64,000 nt of DNA from Plantago ovata. Taxonomy: Eukaryota > Streptophyta > Magnoliopsida > Lamiales > Plantaginaceae. Under the pieces are notes generated by a model. It made no database searches, was not told the DNA's origin, and saw only the letters and a program-made list of their open reading frames with translations. Numbering within the stretch: position 1 is the stretch's first letter; every line of letters begins with the position of its first letter. Made by a program: the position numbers and the translations under genes. Location: the NCBI GenBank assembly GCA_028274465.1, contig CM051458.1, forward strand, positions 52,503,253-52,567,252. Direction: 5' to 3'. Positions 29,853 to 41,835 of the stretch are shown here, piece by piece.

Positions 29853-32704
29853 CTAGAGCCAGTCACCTTTATGCTTAATACCCAGATTAGCATAATGTCT
29901 TAAGTGGACATCCACTGATAAGACCTTGGTGAAAGGATCTGCCACGTTGTCCGTCGTAGAGACACGTTCTATACTAACTTCTCCTCTATCAATAATCTCA
30001 CGTATAACGTGATATTTTCTAAGTACATGTTTGTTCTTGTTTGTAGATCTAGGCTCCTTAGCTTGAGCGACGGCGCCCGTATTGTCACAATAAATCGTTA
30101 TTGGACTAGGAGCAGGAACAACCCTCAATTCCTTCAAGAACTCTGAAATGCAGACAACTTCTTTCGATGCTTCTGATGCAGCAATGTACTCGACTTCTGT
30201 GGATGAGTCAGCAATCGTGGCTTGCTTAGAACTCTTCCAACAGATAGCTCCTCTGTTCAATTTGAATACGTATCCTGTCTGTGACTTAAAGTCATCAGGA
30301 TCTGATTCAAATCCAGCGTCGACATAACCAGACATCTATAATTCATGTTCTCCACCACCAAGAACATTTCCTTAGTCCGTCGAAGTTACTTAAGAATGTT
30401 CTTTATAGCAGTCCAGTGAGGTACTCCTGGATTCTGTTGGTGCCGACAAGTGACACTAAGCGCATATGTCACACCGGGCCTTGTGCAATCCATTGCATAC
30501 ATTATAGACCCTACTGCCGAAGCATAGGGCACACGACTCATTGCATTTCTTTCTTCATCAGTTTTAGGACTATCCTTACCTGATAAGACAATCCCATGCC
30601 TAGCTGGGAGAAAGCCTCTCTTTGAGTCGTCCATCTTATAACGCTTCAGTATTTTGTCGATGTAGGTGGACTGTGTCAATCCTAACATCCTCTTGGATCT
30701 ATCTCTATAGATCTTGATCCCTAGGATGTAGTTCGCTTCACCCAAGTCCTTCATTGAGAAGGTACTTGATAACCAAAATTTAGTCTCTTCTAGCATAGAG
30801 ACATTGTTTCCCATGATCAAAATGTCATCAACATAGATGATCATGAAAACGACTCCCTTGTCGCTGTGCCTAGTGTAGACACAGGGATCTTCCCTGCTTC
30901 TGACGAAGTCAAACGATTTGACAGCTTCATCAAAGCGGATATTCCAGCTCCTAGACGCTTGCTTTAGCCCATAGATGGATCTTTGTAATTTTCATACAAT
31001 AGTTGGCCTGGTTTTACTAATAAAACCTTTCGGCTGTACCATATAGACCTCTTCCTCAAGGTTTCCATTGAGGAAGGCAGTCTTTACATCCATCTGCCAG
31101 ATCTCATAATCATAGTAGGCAGCTATCGCAAGTAGAATTCGAATGGACTTCAATTTCGCTACCGGTGAAAAGGTTTCATCGTAATCGACGCCATACCTTT
31201 GCATGTAGCCTTTCGCCACAAGTCTAGCCTTGTGCATTTGTACCTTGCCATCGGCATCTGTCTTTCGTTTAAAGACCCATTTGCACCCAATAGGTCTAAC
31301 CCCTTGGGGCAACTCTACCAAGCTTCAAACTTGGTTCAGGTACATGGAGTCCATTTCCAATTCCATGGCCTCTTGCCATTTGTCTGAGTCAATATCAATT
31401 ATTGCCTCTTTGTAGGTCTCGGGATCTTCCCGATCTAATAAGCCGACATCAAGTTCACTGATGTCTTCTATCATAAGGCTTTTCTTCTGAGGTCCTTCTA
31501 GGATCCTCTTCGACCTACGGAGCTCGACTAGTTCTGGTGCTTTTCTTTTCTGGCTTCGTGTAACACGAACATTATCAGTGGGCACTGATGCAGGTATTCG
31601 CGCGCCGCGACCCTGTTCCCTAGCGGGAGGCTGCTCTTGTGCAACTTGTTGCACAGGTTGATTGACAACGGGTTCTATTGGTGTGGTTTCAACTGTTGAT
31701 CTAATCACATGACTCCCACTGACTATGACATGCCTAGTAAGTGTCATATCATTACCCTTGTCTGCTTCGAAAGCTCCCACTGAACTTGAGTCCAAATCAG
31801 AAGATTTAGAGAACTCATGTTCGCGCGTGTCAAAGTCTTGAATTTCGTCAAGTTCTATCATGTCATCTAACCTCTCTTCTTCGAGGTCTTCTGCTTCTAA
31901 AAACTTGACGTTTCTAGATACTATCACCTTGTGATCTTCAGCATGATAGAATTCATAGCCTCTCGTCTGACGAGGATTGCCTATGAAATATACTTTGACA
32001 CCCTTGGCATCTAACTTATCAGTTTGACTATCGCAGGACAGCCCCAAGGTCTAAGATAGCCCAGTGAGGGCTTCTTTCCTTTCCATAACTCATAAGGAGT
32101 TTTTCCACTGATTTAGATGGTACACGGTTCAGAATGTAGATTGCAGTTTGTAGTGCATATCCTCATACATGTTTTGGAAGAGTCGAGAATCCAATCATTG
32201 ATCTGACCATGTCGAACAAGGTTCGATTCCTTCTCTCAGACACACCATTTAATTGTGGTGTTCCAAGAGAGGTCCATTGCGATTGAATTCCATTCTCCTT
32301 CAAGTAGCCGATAAATTATTCACCTCCTCGATTTGATCGAAGAGTGACTATCCTTAGGTTCAATTCATTCTCGACCTCATTCCTAAACTCCTTGAATTTC
32401 CCAAAGGTCTCAGATTTATTCTTAATAAGATAAATATATCCATACCTTGAGAAATCGTCAGTAAAGGTAACGAAGTAAGGATAACCACCACACGCATGGA
32501 ATTTAAAGGGTCCACATACATCGGTATGTGTGAGCTCTAAGGAGCGAGTGGCACGAACACCTTGTCCAACAAAAGGTTTGTTCGTCATCTTACCCTTAAC
32601 ACATGATTCGCATGTACCATATGATTCAAAATCAAATGGTTCTAAGTAGTCAAACTTCCTTAGTCTTTGAATCCGTGTTTCATTTATATGGCCTAGCCGA
32701 GAAT
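29853..32704 (-). pseudogene. Copia pol of the second element, broken
   Basis: Read on the - strand, the pre-integrase and integrase parts (about 32.0-32.7 kb) show ELTHTDVCGPF, FTDDFSRYGYIYL and VTLRSNRGGE. A linker with RVTRSQKRKAP and a YKEAIIDIDSDKWQEAME motif (31.3-32.0 kb) leads into RT (30.4-31.3 kb) with CKWVFKRK, YDETFSPVAKL, QMDVKTAFLNGNLEEEVYM and the catalytic IIYVDDILIMGN. RNase H (29853-30335) has GYVDAGFESDPDDFKSQTG and DSSTEVEYIAASEA. These are standard copia domains in standard order. Several breaks are present. No further ORF follows RNase H before the LTR. Confidence 0.85.
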
Positions 32705-33884
32705 TGATGAATGTGTATTTTACACTTTCATTTGAGTCTTTTTCACCTATTTTAGCTATCCTCTATGATAATTTAGCTATATTTTAGTGCATTTTATTAG
32801 AATAGTGTCACGTTTCCCTTTAGTTTGTATTTTACAGGTTTTGAGTGAAAAACGATGTTTTCCGGGCAATTATATTGAAGTAGACAAGGAATTGGTGTTC
32901 CGAAGGCCTATTTGGAGTATCCAGAAGATTCCGGATATGATTTGAAGTCTAGAGGTCGAGTCTGAAGGCTAAAAGGTCACTAGAAGGCAAAAACTGAATC
33001 CAAAAAGGAGAAGAAATCCAAAAACGCATCCAAAACGCGTATCTGGCTGAAAAAACCTCACGGACGAGTCACCCGGGACGTGGGACGAATCGCCCCACAC
33101 CAGGCGAATCGCCCCACACCTGCCGAATCACTATATATAGTTGCTCAGTTTTCTCCGTTTTTCATACTTTCTCAGACCTTTTCTCTCACCTTTCTCATTA
33201 GTTTTAGGTAGGAATTCTCCAGAGTCTGTTCTGGGGATTCTTAGCTTAGGAGATACTTTTTCTTAGCGTTTTGGAGCTTGTAAGATCGCGATTCTTCGGA
33301 GATTGACAACCTTCGGTAACATTGTATCTTACAGTTTTTCTATTTATATTTATTTATCTTTCAACATGTTTTCTTTCATTCGTGCTATGATGTCTGTTGA
33401 TTGCATGACATCTATGAGTAGCTAAACTTCTCGTTGGTCATAGTATGTGATTTCTTAGCGAAGGGTTAATAATTATGCTAATGGCTATATCGCGCATTAT
33501 ACTTTGAGTTATTGCTTTATTTCTTTGATCTATATAAAACCTCTATCTTCGTAGTGTTGAATAATTACGGAACACAATTGGACAATTCATTGATCAAAGA
33601 TCTCTATGCAAAACCGGGGACTTCATGCATGATTATTAACCTGCTATGCTTTGAATGACCATACTATCACCAATCTCCATTATCTGTTAAGAAAAACCTT
33701 TGCTAAGTCGGCTGTTGATTTTATATTCTTAAGTTAGATTAGATAAAGCTAGTTATAGTCCTTAGAGATCGACACTCGAGGTTATTCTACTGCTACACTA
33801 CGGTTTTCGTTGTAGTTGTGAATTGTCTTTGGCTTAATACAAATTTATTTGATTAATTACAATCTGACAAATTGCAGTTCATCA
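32705..33884 (+). repeat. 5' LTR of Athila-like A1, 1180 bp
   Basis: It starts TGATGAATGTGTATTTTACAC and ends GCAGTTCATCA, followed after three bases by the PBS. It is homologous to 7692-8890. The palindrome cluster (about 33060-33120) and TATA box (CTATATATAG near 33131) are retained in degraded form. Confidence 0.92.
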
Positions 33885-33887
33885 AAT

Positions 33888-33905
33888 TGGCGCCGTTGCC
33901 GGGGA
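33888..33905 (+). other. Athila-type primer-binding site of A1
   Basis: TGGCGCCGTTGCCGGGGA begins three to four bases after the LTR. This is the sequence typical of Athila-type elements, usually attributed to aspartate tRNA. Identical sites occur on the - strand in A2, B and C. Confidence 0.92.
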
Positions 33906-34033
33906 CTATACTCCTTTTTTCTGTTTAGCTTTTTTTTTTATATTTTCAGCATTCAATTCCTAGTTCTAGTAGTTTTAGTTTTCCTATTTAATCTCTCTCT
34001 GATACTCCTTTCCTAGTTTGTTACAGATAGTGT

Positions 34034-34357
34034 ATGCCACATGCACGATCTAGAGGAACACCGCTTGCTGATTCAATTGTTGAGATCGACAGAGTCTACC
34101 ACCAAAGAAGGCGACTACTTCGAAGGCATGAACTAGAGGAAATAGAGGATATCGATTTCTCTGAATCTCTACACAGTCTTTTCAAGGAAATCGACGGAAT
34201 GGCAGAAGCTAGACCACTGAAAGCATGGGTTCAACCCTCCAAGGATCGGATGAGGGGACCGGCGATTGTTCTTTCGTCTGCAACTCGTGATCTGGAAATC
34301 AAGAACCACGCGTTCCAACAACTTCCGAGGTTCTATGGCTTAGCAAGGGAAGATGTG
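34034..34357 (+). pseudogene. Athila-like A1 gag, N-terminal part
   Basis: Gag starts MPHARSRGTPLADSIVEIDR about 150 bases after the LTR. It continues with VYHQRRRLLRR and the conserved ATRDLEIKNHAFQQLPRFYG, up to the point where element A2 is inserted. The same N-terminus is seen in C and, more distantly, in B (MPRTRTGG...). The remainder of gag resumes at 39754. Confidence 0.85.
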
Positions 34358-34362
34358 ATGGG

Positions 34363-35452
34363 TGATGAACGTGTCAAGGTCAATCAAATTAATTTGTTAT
34401 TTAGCCAAAGGCAATCCACAACTACAACGAAAACCGTAGTGTAGCAGCAGAATGACTCGAGTGTCGTTCTCTCAGGACTATAACTTGCTTTATCTATTTA
34501 ACAAGAGAATATAAAATAGCTGACAGATAGCAATAGGGGGTTTCTAGCAGATAATGGAGATTGGTGATAGTATGGTCCTTCTTAGCATAATGGGTCGATA
34601 ATCATGCATAAATTCCTCGGTCTTGCATAGAGATCTTTGAATCAATCTAGTGTCCTGTTGCAAGTATTAAGCACTACGAAGATAATCTGGTCTGACTAGT
34701 CAATCACGGTTGTCCGAATGTGTTCCGTAATTATTCAACACTACGAAGATAATTGGTCTGATGGTCGACTAGTGTCCAATTGTGCATAATAATCAATACA
34801 ACATACGAGAATTTTGGTTACAACTGATCAACGAAATAAAGCAATGACACGGAGTATAATGCGCGATACAGCCATTAGCATGATTATCTTCCCTCGCTAA
34901 GAATTCACATACTACCACCAATGATAAGTTTAGCTACTCATATTATGCATGCAATCAACAGAAATCATAGAAGAAAACATATTGAAAGTTAAATAAAATA
35001 AGTAGAATAAAACTATAAGATACAAAGTTACCGAAGGTTGTCAATCTCCGGATGATTGCGGTCCTACGAGCTCCAAACTTCTATGAAAAAGTATCCCCTA
35101 AGCTACGGAACTCCCAGGACAGGCCCCGGGAAGTTCCTACCTAAAACTATAGAGAGAGGTGAGAAAGTAGGTCTGGAAAGATATGACTTTCGGAGAGAAA
35201 ATTGAGCTCTATATATAGGCCCCGAATAAAGTCTGGGGCGGTTCGCCGAAGGATGGGGCGGTTCGCCCCCCGTCTTTTTCGCGGAATTCCGCGTTTTTCG
35301 ACGCGGATTGGATTTCTTCACCTTTTCGGACTCGGTTTCAGACTTCTAGTGGCCTTCTAATAAAATGTACAAAAATATAGCTAAATTAACATAGAGGATA
35401 GCTAAAATAGGTGAAAAAGACTCGAATGAAAGTGTAAAATACACATTCATCA
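34363..35452 (-). repeat. 3' LTR of A2, 1090 bp
   Basis: The ends TGATGAACG...TTCATCA are present on both strands' edges. Read on the - strand it has the palindromes, including a perfect CGCGGAATTCCGCG (35280-35293), followed by a TATA box (CTATATATAG near 35210). It is shorter than its partner at 38492. Confidence 0.9.
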
Positions 35453-36068
35453 AACTCCCCAAACCGAACATTTGCTTGTCCTCAAGCAACTAAGCTAGAC
35501 TCTAATACAAAAAACATGCAAGACACAAATGGAGTTACATGCCAAATAAAATGAACTAATCTACTGAATCTACCAAAATCATATGAACAAAAACCTTATA
35601 AATCAAAGCATGAATATAGGTTGAAGAATACCTCGATTGACTTATACACATCCACATAAGCACTTATGTTAAGACAAGATAGTCTCTCGTAACATTCTCT
35701 ACCTGGACCTAGTCAGTGACGACGTAATGAAGCATGCTAAGATACGAATGGTTGCCCCGTGCCTATGAAACTGAGGACTTACTGCTGTTCCACCATGTTA
35801 AGACTTTTCCTCAAAAGAGGTCGAACCAGTACTGGCTCTCATCAAATGAAGGAGGGTTCCCTATAAAAGATAACACTCCCCTATTCTACCCATCTCTCAA
35901 GTAAAGTCTTAAGCTATTCACCACTTCCTGAATGGCAGGACGAGGGTGGTCTAGAACAGATGACACTCAAGACAAAAAAGATAAAAGATAAAAAACACGA
36001 TTACGAACATCACAAAAATGGAAAAGACTCAACACTTTGCTAAACTGCTATTTGGCTTTCTTTTTTTG

Positions 36069-36093
36069 GACCCTTCTTTGCTTTTTTGGGGTC
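36069..36093 (-). other. GACCC/GGGTC stem in A2
   Basis: 5-bp arms GACCC and GGGTC enclose a short T/A-rich loop with GCAAAGAA on the sense strand. The same stem is found at 44880-44904 (A1), 50503-50527 (C) and 56498-56520 (B). Confidence 0.6.
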
Positions 36094-36243
36094 TTTTCTT
36101 TTTTTTTATTTTTTCTTTCCAGATTCTTTTTTATTTTTCCTTTTTCTCTTTTTTCCTGGAATTTTTCTTCCTTTTTTTTCTATTTTTCTAGGCAGCAGTA
36201 GCATAACAAAAAGAGAAACAAAATGACTCACACGACTTCCCCA

Positions 36244-36379
36244 AACCTATTCGAAAGAATAGGTTGGAGTACAAAATTTACGAAAAGGGAAAAATAAACT
36301 CACGATACGAAAATGAAAAACAAAAACAAGTCTAAAGATGGTGTAACCCCCTCCCCAAACCTATTCGGAAGAATAGGTT
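36244..36379 (-). other. Twin hairpins of the 3' module, A2
   Basis: Two inverted repeats have the identical 9-bp arms AACCTATTC/GAATAGGTT, at 36244-36265 (loop GAAA) and 36358-36379 (loop GGAA). They start 114 bases apart. The same pair is found in C, B and A1. Confidence 0.88.
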
Positions 36380-36907
36380 ATAAACAAAGGATCACACAAC
36401 CTCACACTACCTCATTCCTAGGCATTTAGCAATCTCAAAGCATGGTGAAGACTTGTTGCCTCTTAGGTACATAATTACTCGGGAAAACAACCATAAGACC
36501 CTAACATGCATCGTCCTATTATAAAGGCCTTCGTGAACCGCAATAGAGAAAACACCACTAAGTGATGTCGAGACTACCTAGCTCAACTAAGTGCAATACA
36601 TAAATGTGACAAGCCAAGCGAGAAAAACCTCAAACAAATTCATAGAGATGAAGCATATGATTAATGGCAAAGCTAGTTGATCTACCCAATAAAAATATTT
36701 AATAAATTCGGCAATAAACTCCATATAAAACATGCAAAACTATCCTAGGAAAGCAGTAAACGTGCAAATGCAAAAAAACAAGACTATCCTACTCAACATC
36801 ACAAAGCCAAACAATACTTAACATCATGGTTCACATCCCATCCCCTCATGAAACTTAAGCTAGTCCCTAGCAAAAGAGAATGAGTAAATAAAAAGTGATA
36901 CTAGATG

Positions 36908-38268
36908 TTACCGAACGGTTTGGCCTCGGTCGGCTGAGTATTCAAGAATGGACTCAAGAGTACCTCCCCATGGTGGCCGCCATTCTCTTGGTCCGATGTA
37001 GCAAAGAGACTTAGGAAGCCTCAAAGATCTCACCATGGTGAATGGACTGGTTTGCTTCGCAGGCATATCCAATAAGGACTTCATCAATAGGAGGACATTC
37101 ACTTTGACTTCATCGAGGTGCTTGTTTTGTTTAGTGGTGGCTCCTGTGTATCTTGCTTGTCAAGCTTTCCACCTCGGAGAAGTAGATTCACCTCTTTGTA
37201 CTTAAGAACCTCAGTAGTAACGGAAGGAAGTGGTTTTGGGTTGATGCGAATGTCCGGGAGTAAAGAAACAGGGGAGCTGGGGTCGTCCAGCTCACTGGTC
37301 ATGGGAGGCGGTTCTCCCCCCATGCTGGGCGACTCGCCCCCCACCTCCAGGGAGGTGTCGCCTTCCAATCCTTTCTCATCTTCAAGTTCTCGAACCTCTT
37401 CTACTTCAGCACAATTCAACAAGCTGAATTCTTCCGTAAGATGCTCAGTTACTTCAACTTCTTCAACAACTTTTGCTATACGAAGGTCATCTTCATCTTG
37501 CTCGGCATGTGCATCTTCCTCACTGATTTCTTCGGTTTCAAAATACTCCTCGGATGAGCTTCCTGCTTCACCTCGATCTACTTCCTTTGCGGTGATGTGA
37601 ATTGGTATGACCTCATCGGATTGTGTTGAACCTCTGGCGTACTTACGGAGGACTTCTTCTGCCTCGTCGACCGTACATTCTCCCAGACCGCCGCTCAACT
37701 GATCCACTCTAAGTCGTTCCTCTTCACGAAGTCCACCAACGAAGCACCAAATCAACTCCCCATCTTCGAAACGGTGATGGGGGACTCACGTTTATACATC
37801 TCAAAAACGTTCGTAGGCGTCACAAAACTGCTCATACTCTCCTTGCTCGAAATATTGGATCCTATCACGTAAGGCAATTGTCTCATGATAAGGCATGAAC
37901 CGCGCCAAGAACTCCTCTACTACTTGGCCCCAAGTTTTCAGCGATCCTGGTTCAAGCCTTGCAATCCAACGCCTCGGCTCATACCCAAGAGCAAAAGAAA
38001 ATAGTTTCCTGCATAATTGTTCCTTAGTAAACCCTTCTGGCTGAATTCTTTCTATTTCCTCCTCATAGGATCGAATGAAACTCCATGGGTCCATCCCTAC
38101 TCCATCTTCGTACCTCGGTAAGTACCTCACCATGGACTCCGTCACCTCATACCTCCTTAACTCGTCTTCCAGGTATATGGAAGATCCTCTCCTCACCTGC
38201 GAGAATTGGGGTGTCATGCGAGCGCGCATGGACATCATACCTGTATGTCTGTAGTAAGAGTAACTCAA
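36908..38268 (-). pseudogene. A2 gag-like gene, broken
   Basis: This is a Retrotrans_gag-type protein on the - strand starting near MSYSYYRHTGMMSMRARM. The capsid core is clear: MDPWSFIRSYEEEIERIQPEG, FSFALGYEPRRWIARLEPGS, TWGQVVEEFLARFMPYHETIA and a CDAYERF motif. A very acidic tail follows, ending in a segment with LLPDIRINPKPLPS. This Gag is clearly different from A1/C Gag, although LTR and 3' region are family A. I see no CCHC knuckle and no protease. It is broken at about two or more places. Confidence 0.75.
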
Positions 38269-38470
38269 AACTAAAAATTAGCCTCGTTAGAAATTCCGAA
38301 AAATCGAGAATAAATCTAGATATCGAATAATACAAAGGCTAGGAAAGGGAAATTAGAAACAGACTGGGAAAGCAGTATCAGAGAGAGATTGAAAAGGAAA
38401 ACTAAAACTAGTAGAATTAGGAATCTAAAGTTGTAAATATAAAAAAATTAAACAGAAAAAAGGAGTGTAG

Positions 38471-38488
38471 TCCCCGGCAACGGCGCCA
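38471..38488 (-). other. Athila-type primer-binding site of A2
   Basis: The + strand reads TCCCCGGCAACGGCGCCA, the complement of the A1 PBS, three bases from the 5' LTR. The ~200 bases between it and the gag start show nothing else. Confidence 0.92.
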
Positions 38489-38491
38489 ATT

Positions 38492-39753
38492 TGATGAACG
38501 TGTCAAGGTCAATCAAATTAATTTGTTATTTAGCCAAAGGCAATCCACAACTACAACGAAAACCGTAGTGTAGCAGCAGAATGACTCGAGTGTCGTTCTC
38601 TCAGGACTATAACTTGCTTTATCTATTTAACAAGAGAATATAAAATAGCAGAAAGATAGCAATAGGGGGTTTCTAGCAGATAATGGAGATTGGTGATAGT
38701 ATTGTCCTTCTTAGCATAATGGGTCGATAATCATGCATAAATTCCTCGGTCTTGCATAGAGATCTTTGAATCAATCTAGTGTCCTGTTGCAAGTATTAAG
38801 CACTACGAAGATAATCTGGTCTGACTAGTCAATCACGGTTGTCCTAATGTGTTCCGTAATTATTCAACACTACGTAGATAATTGGTCTGATGGTCGACTA
38901 GTGTCCAATTGTGCATAATAATCAATACAACATACGAGAATTTTGGTTACAACTGATCAACGAAATAAAGCAATGACACGGAGTATAATGCGCGATACAA
39001 CCATTAGCATGATTATCTTCCCTCGCTAAGAATTCACATACTACCACCAATGATAAGTTTAGCTACTCATATTATGCATGCAATCAACAGAAATCATAGA
39101 AGAAAACATATTGAAAGATAAATAAAAGAAGTAGAATAAAATTGTAAGATACAAAGTTACCGAAGGTTGTCAATCTCCGGATGATTGCGGTCGTACGAGC
39201 TCCAAACTGCTATGAAAAAGTATCCCCTAAGCTACGGAACTCCCAGGACAGGCCCCGGGAAGTTCCTACCTAAAACTGTAGAGAGAGGTGAGAAAGTAGG
39301 TCTGAAAAGATATGATTTTCGGAGAGAAAACTGAGCTCTATATATAGGCCCCGAATAAAGTCTGGGGCGGATCGCCGCAGGATGGGGCGGTTCGCCCACC
39401 GTCTTTTTCGCGGAATTCCGCATTTTTCGACGCGGATTTGGATTTCTTCACCTTTTCGGACTCGGTTTCAGACTTCTAGTGGCCTTCTAACCTCCAGATT
39501 CGACCCCTAGACTCCAAATCCTATTCGGAAACCTTCAGATACTCCAAATAGGCTTCTGGAACACCAATTCCTTGTCAACTTCAATATAATTGCCCAGAAA
39601 TCCCCGAATTTCAACCAAAACCTGTAAATAAAATCTAAAGGGAAACTTGACACTATTCTAATAAAATGTACTAAAATATAGCTAAATTAACATAGAGGAT
39701 AGCTAAAATAGGTGAAAAAGACTCGAATGAAAGTGTAAAATACACATTCATCA
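38492..39753 (-). repeat. 5' LTR of A2, 1262 bp
   Basis: It is the partner of 34363-35452 and includes the promoter-side palindromes and TATA box (CTATATATAG near 39340). Its outer edge adjoins the right-hand ATGGG target duplication. It is the longer of the two LTRs. Confidence 0.92.
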
Positions 39754-41589
39754 ATGGGGTACTTGCACAATATCGATGATTTCGTCAACCAACTCCCACG
39801 ACCCGGAGCTGAAATAACAACGGATGAGTTGAGGATGAAGGTTTTTGCTATGGGACTTGGCGACAGAGCCAAGTCATGGTTGAGTTCCCTACCAGCGGGC
39901 TCGCTGGACACTTGGGAGAAGGTTTTTTCAGCTTTCATGGAAAAATACTTCCCTCACACCTTGACTACCGCGCTTAAGGCGCAAATCACTGGGTTAAAAC
40001 AAGACTATGATGAGACCATCTACACCGCGTTTGAGAGGTTCCAAGACCTCATGAACAAGTTCCCTCACCATGGTTTTGAGCTTTCGGATCTAGTCCAACA
40101 CTTCTACAATGGACTAACCTTCGAGAACCAACAAGTGGTGGACTTCCAATGCCGAGGCAATATTTGGGAGGAAACCGCTGAAGCCGTCTGGGCAGTTTTC
40201 GAAAGGTTTGCTAAGGGTTCGCAATTCAAGGAACCAAGAGCAATGGTTAGGAGACGTGGACTTGAAGCTCCACCTACTCAAGAAGCCCCTATGTATGGGG
40301 GGAATGGGGATCGATTCGAGTGCTTTACTAATGAGCTGAAACAAGTCCTCAAGAGCGCCACTGGAACAACTATGTCAAACGAGGTTTGCCGAATATGCAA
40401 GAACTATGGGCATGGAGCTCATATGTGTAGATCGGAGCTTGCATATGATGATGGCAACTGGGTTCAAGGAGGCGAAGAGGAAGCCTTTGCTACGGAATTT
40501 GGTACTCAAGAAGCTAGCTACGGACAAGATGGTAGGAATCCTCGAGGTGGATTTTGGAGAAGAGGGTTCCAAAACAATCAAGGATATGCACCGGCTAGCC
40601 AAACTTATGGCCCTAACCAAGACCGTAGTAGGCTTAACTATGGTAATGACCACTGCGAAAATCCCGCTCCAAAAGAGCAACCGAAGTCGAAGACAGCTCT
40701 ACTGATGGAGAACTTGCAAAAGATGGTTGATCACACACAAAGTTTTCTCAAACGTTATGAAGAAGATTCTGAGAAGACTAGGACAAGGCTTGATCGGTTG
40801 AAAGAGAGCACTAGGCTTGCCCATCAAAAGATGCAAGAGTTGATTGACCGAGGAGCAAGTAGGGAGCAAGGCAAGCTGCCTAGCAACACTGAGAAGTCGA
40901 TGTCCATTACCTTGGTGGGTGATCTACCTGTTGAAATCACCATCAAGAAGGTTGCTAAGTGCAAGTGTTGCAAGGAGGAAGAACCCCCACTGGCCAACGA
41001 AAAAGAGAAGGACCTTGGTTCTGACGAGAGTGAAGAGGAGCAAGAGGATCCCGAGCCACTCCCTCAAAGTTTCGATGTTAAGGTCGGGATTGGTGAACTT
41101 GAAGATGTTCGTGCCACACTAGACACGGGATCTTACTCTAATGTGCTCCCAATGAATGTGTTTGAGAAGAGTAGCCTTGGAAAACTATCTGAGCATAAGG
41201 CTATTGCGCAATAGGCGGATGGATCCTTTGTGAGACCCGAAGGCGTTGTGAAGAACGTATTGGTCAAGATTGGTGAAGCTTCTGTATACACCAATTTTGT
41301 AGTTATGCCGACGTCTACACCTGGGATGGGGGATGTCGTTCTCTTGGGGCGAACGTTCTTGACCAAACTACGCTCCGTGATAGACATCTACCGAAGGACT
41401 TGCACCATTGATGTGGATGGCAAGCGACATGTGTTGCGAGCCATATCTGATCCACCTGATCACTTCAATGCTTCTCACACTGTTAACTACTGTGGTCTTG
41501 CTGTCTATGTTCATTCTTATTCACAGGTTCATGGCATGAGGAGAAGATCCATGAAGGGGAAGTCTAGTACCCTCAATAAGAAGAGCTAG
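39754..41589 (+). pseudogene. Athila-like A1 gag-protease, remainder
   Basis: This continues the A1 gag after element A2. The capsid core has DELRMKVFAMGLGDRAKSWL, AGSLDTWEKVFSAFMEKYFP and HHGFELSDLVQHFYNGL. A CCHC knuckle CRICKNYGHGAHMC lies near 40.39-40.43 kb, then a Gly/Asn-rich stretch and a helical region with RLDRLKESTRLAHQKMQELI and DRGASREQGKLPSNTEKSMS. An aspartic protease follows with active-site ATLDTGSYSNVLPMN (near 41.12 kb) and a VVLLGRTFLTKLRSVIDIY core. It ends GKSSTLNKKS at 41589. It has at least one break. Protease cleaves Gag during particle maturation. No RT follows. Confidence 0.88.
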
Positions 41590-41634
41590 GCGCAAGAAGG
41601 AGTCGAGTCAAAGACTATAAACAATGGCGCTATA

Positions 41635-41648
41635 CGGGAGGCAACCCG
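41635..41648 (+). other. Conserved GGGAGGCAACCC stem after protease
   Basis: CGGGAGGCAACCCG forms a short stem just after the gag-protease stop. Equivalent stems occur at 51405-51420 (C) and 59355-59372 (B). From memory, the same GGGAGGCAACCC context follows pol in full Athila elements. Confidence 0.65.
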
Positions 41649-41835
41649 GAGTTATTATCGCTTTTTTACCGCTTTATTGCATGCATTCATACTTGAACAA
41701 TTTGCTTTTCATATGTGAATTGTTCGTCTCTGTGTCGTATGTGCTTATGTTTTTGTTTGAGTGAGCTTTTTCGAGTGGTTTTATGAGTAAAATGGTTTTC
41801 GGGGATTAAAAACCGCAGTTTTTTGGAAGTTTCGT

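Larger units (their letters stand above)
27746..32704 (-). mobile_element. Second Ty1/copia element, 3' part
   Basis: This is the 3' LTR and most of pol of a - strand copia element inserted in SIRE. The five bases before the LTR (ACCGT, 27741-27745) are the presumed target duplication. The 5' part lies beyond the Athila-like element that interrupts it at 32704. Pol is broken at several places. It differs from the SIRE element by a much longer LTR and by no extra ORF after RNase H. I do not assign a firm lineage; the RT is of the general Tork/Angela-like type. Confidence 0.8.
35453..36907 (-). other. A2 non-coding 3' region
   Basis: About 1.45 kb without coding potential lies between gag and the 3' LTR. 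Read on the - strand it has the shared stretch after AACGGTTTGGCC, then the twin hairpins (36358-36379 and 36244-36265), a long A-rich purine tract, a GACCC/GGGTC stem (36069-36093), conserved blocks shared with B and C, and the polypurine tract next to the LTR. Confidence 0.8.
34363..39753 (-). mobile_element. Athila-like element A2, complete, gag only
   Basis: This is a complete 5391-bp element on the - strand inside the A1 gag, with target duplication ATGGG (34358-34362 and 39754-39758). It has 5' LTR 38492-39753, PBS, a gag-like gene, a 3' region with twin hairpins, and 3' LTR 34363-35452. LTRs are of family A type but the gag differs clearly from that of A1. No pol domain is seen. The LTRs are closely similar apart from length, so it is younger than its host. 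Gag is broken at a few places. Confidence 0.9.
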
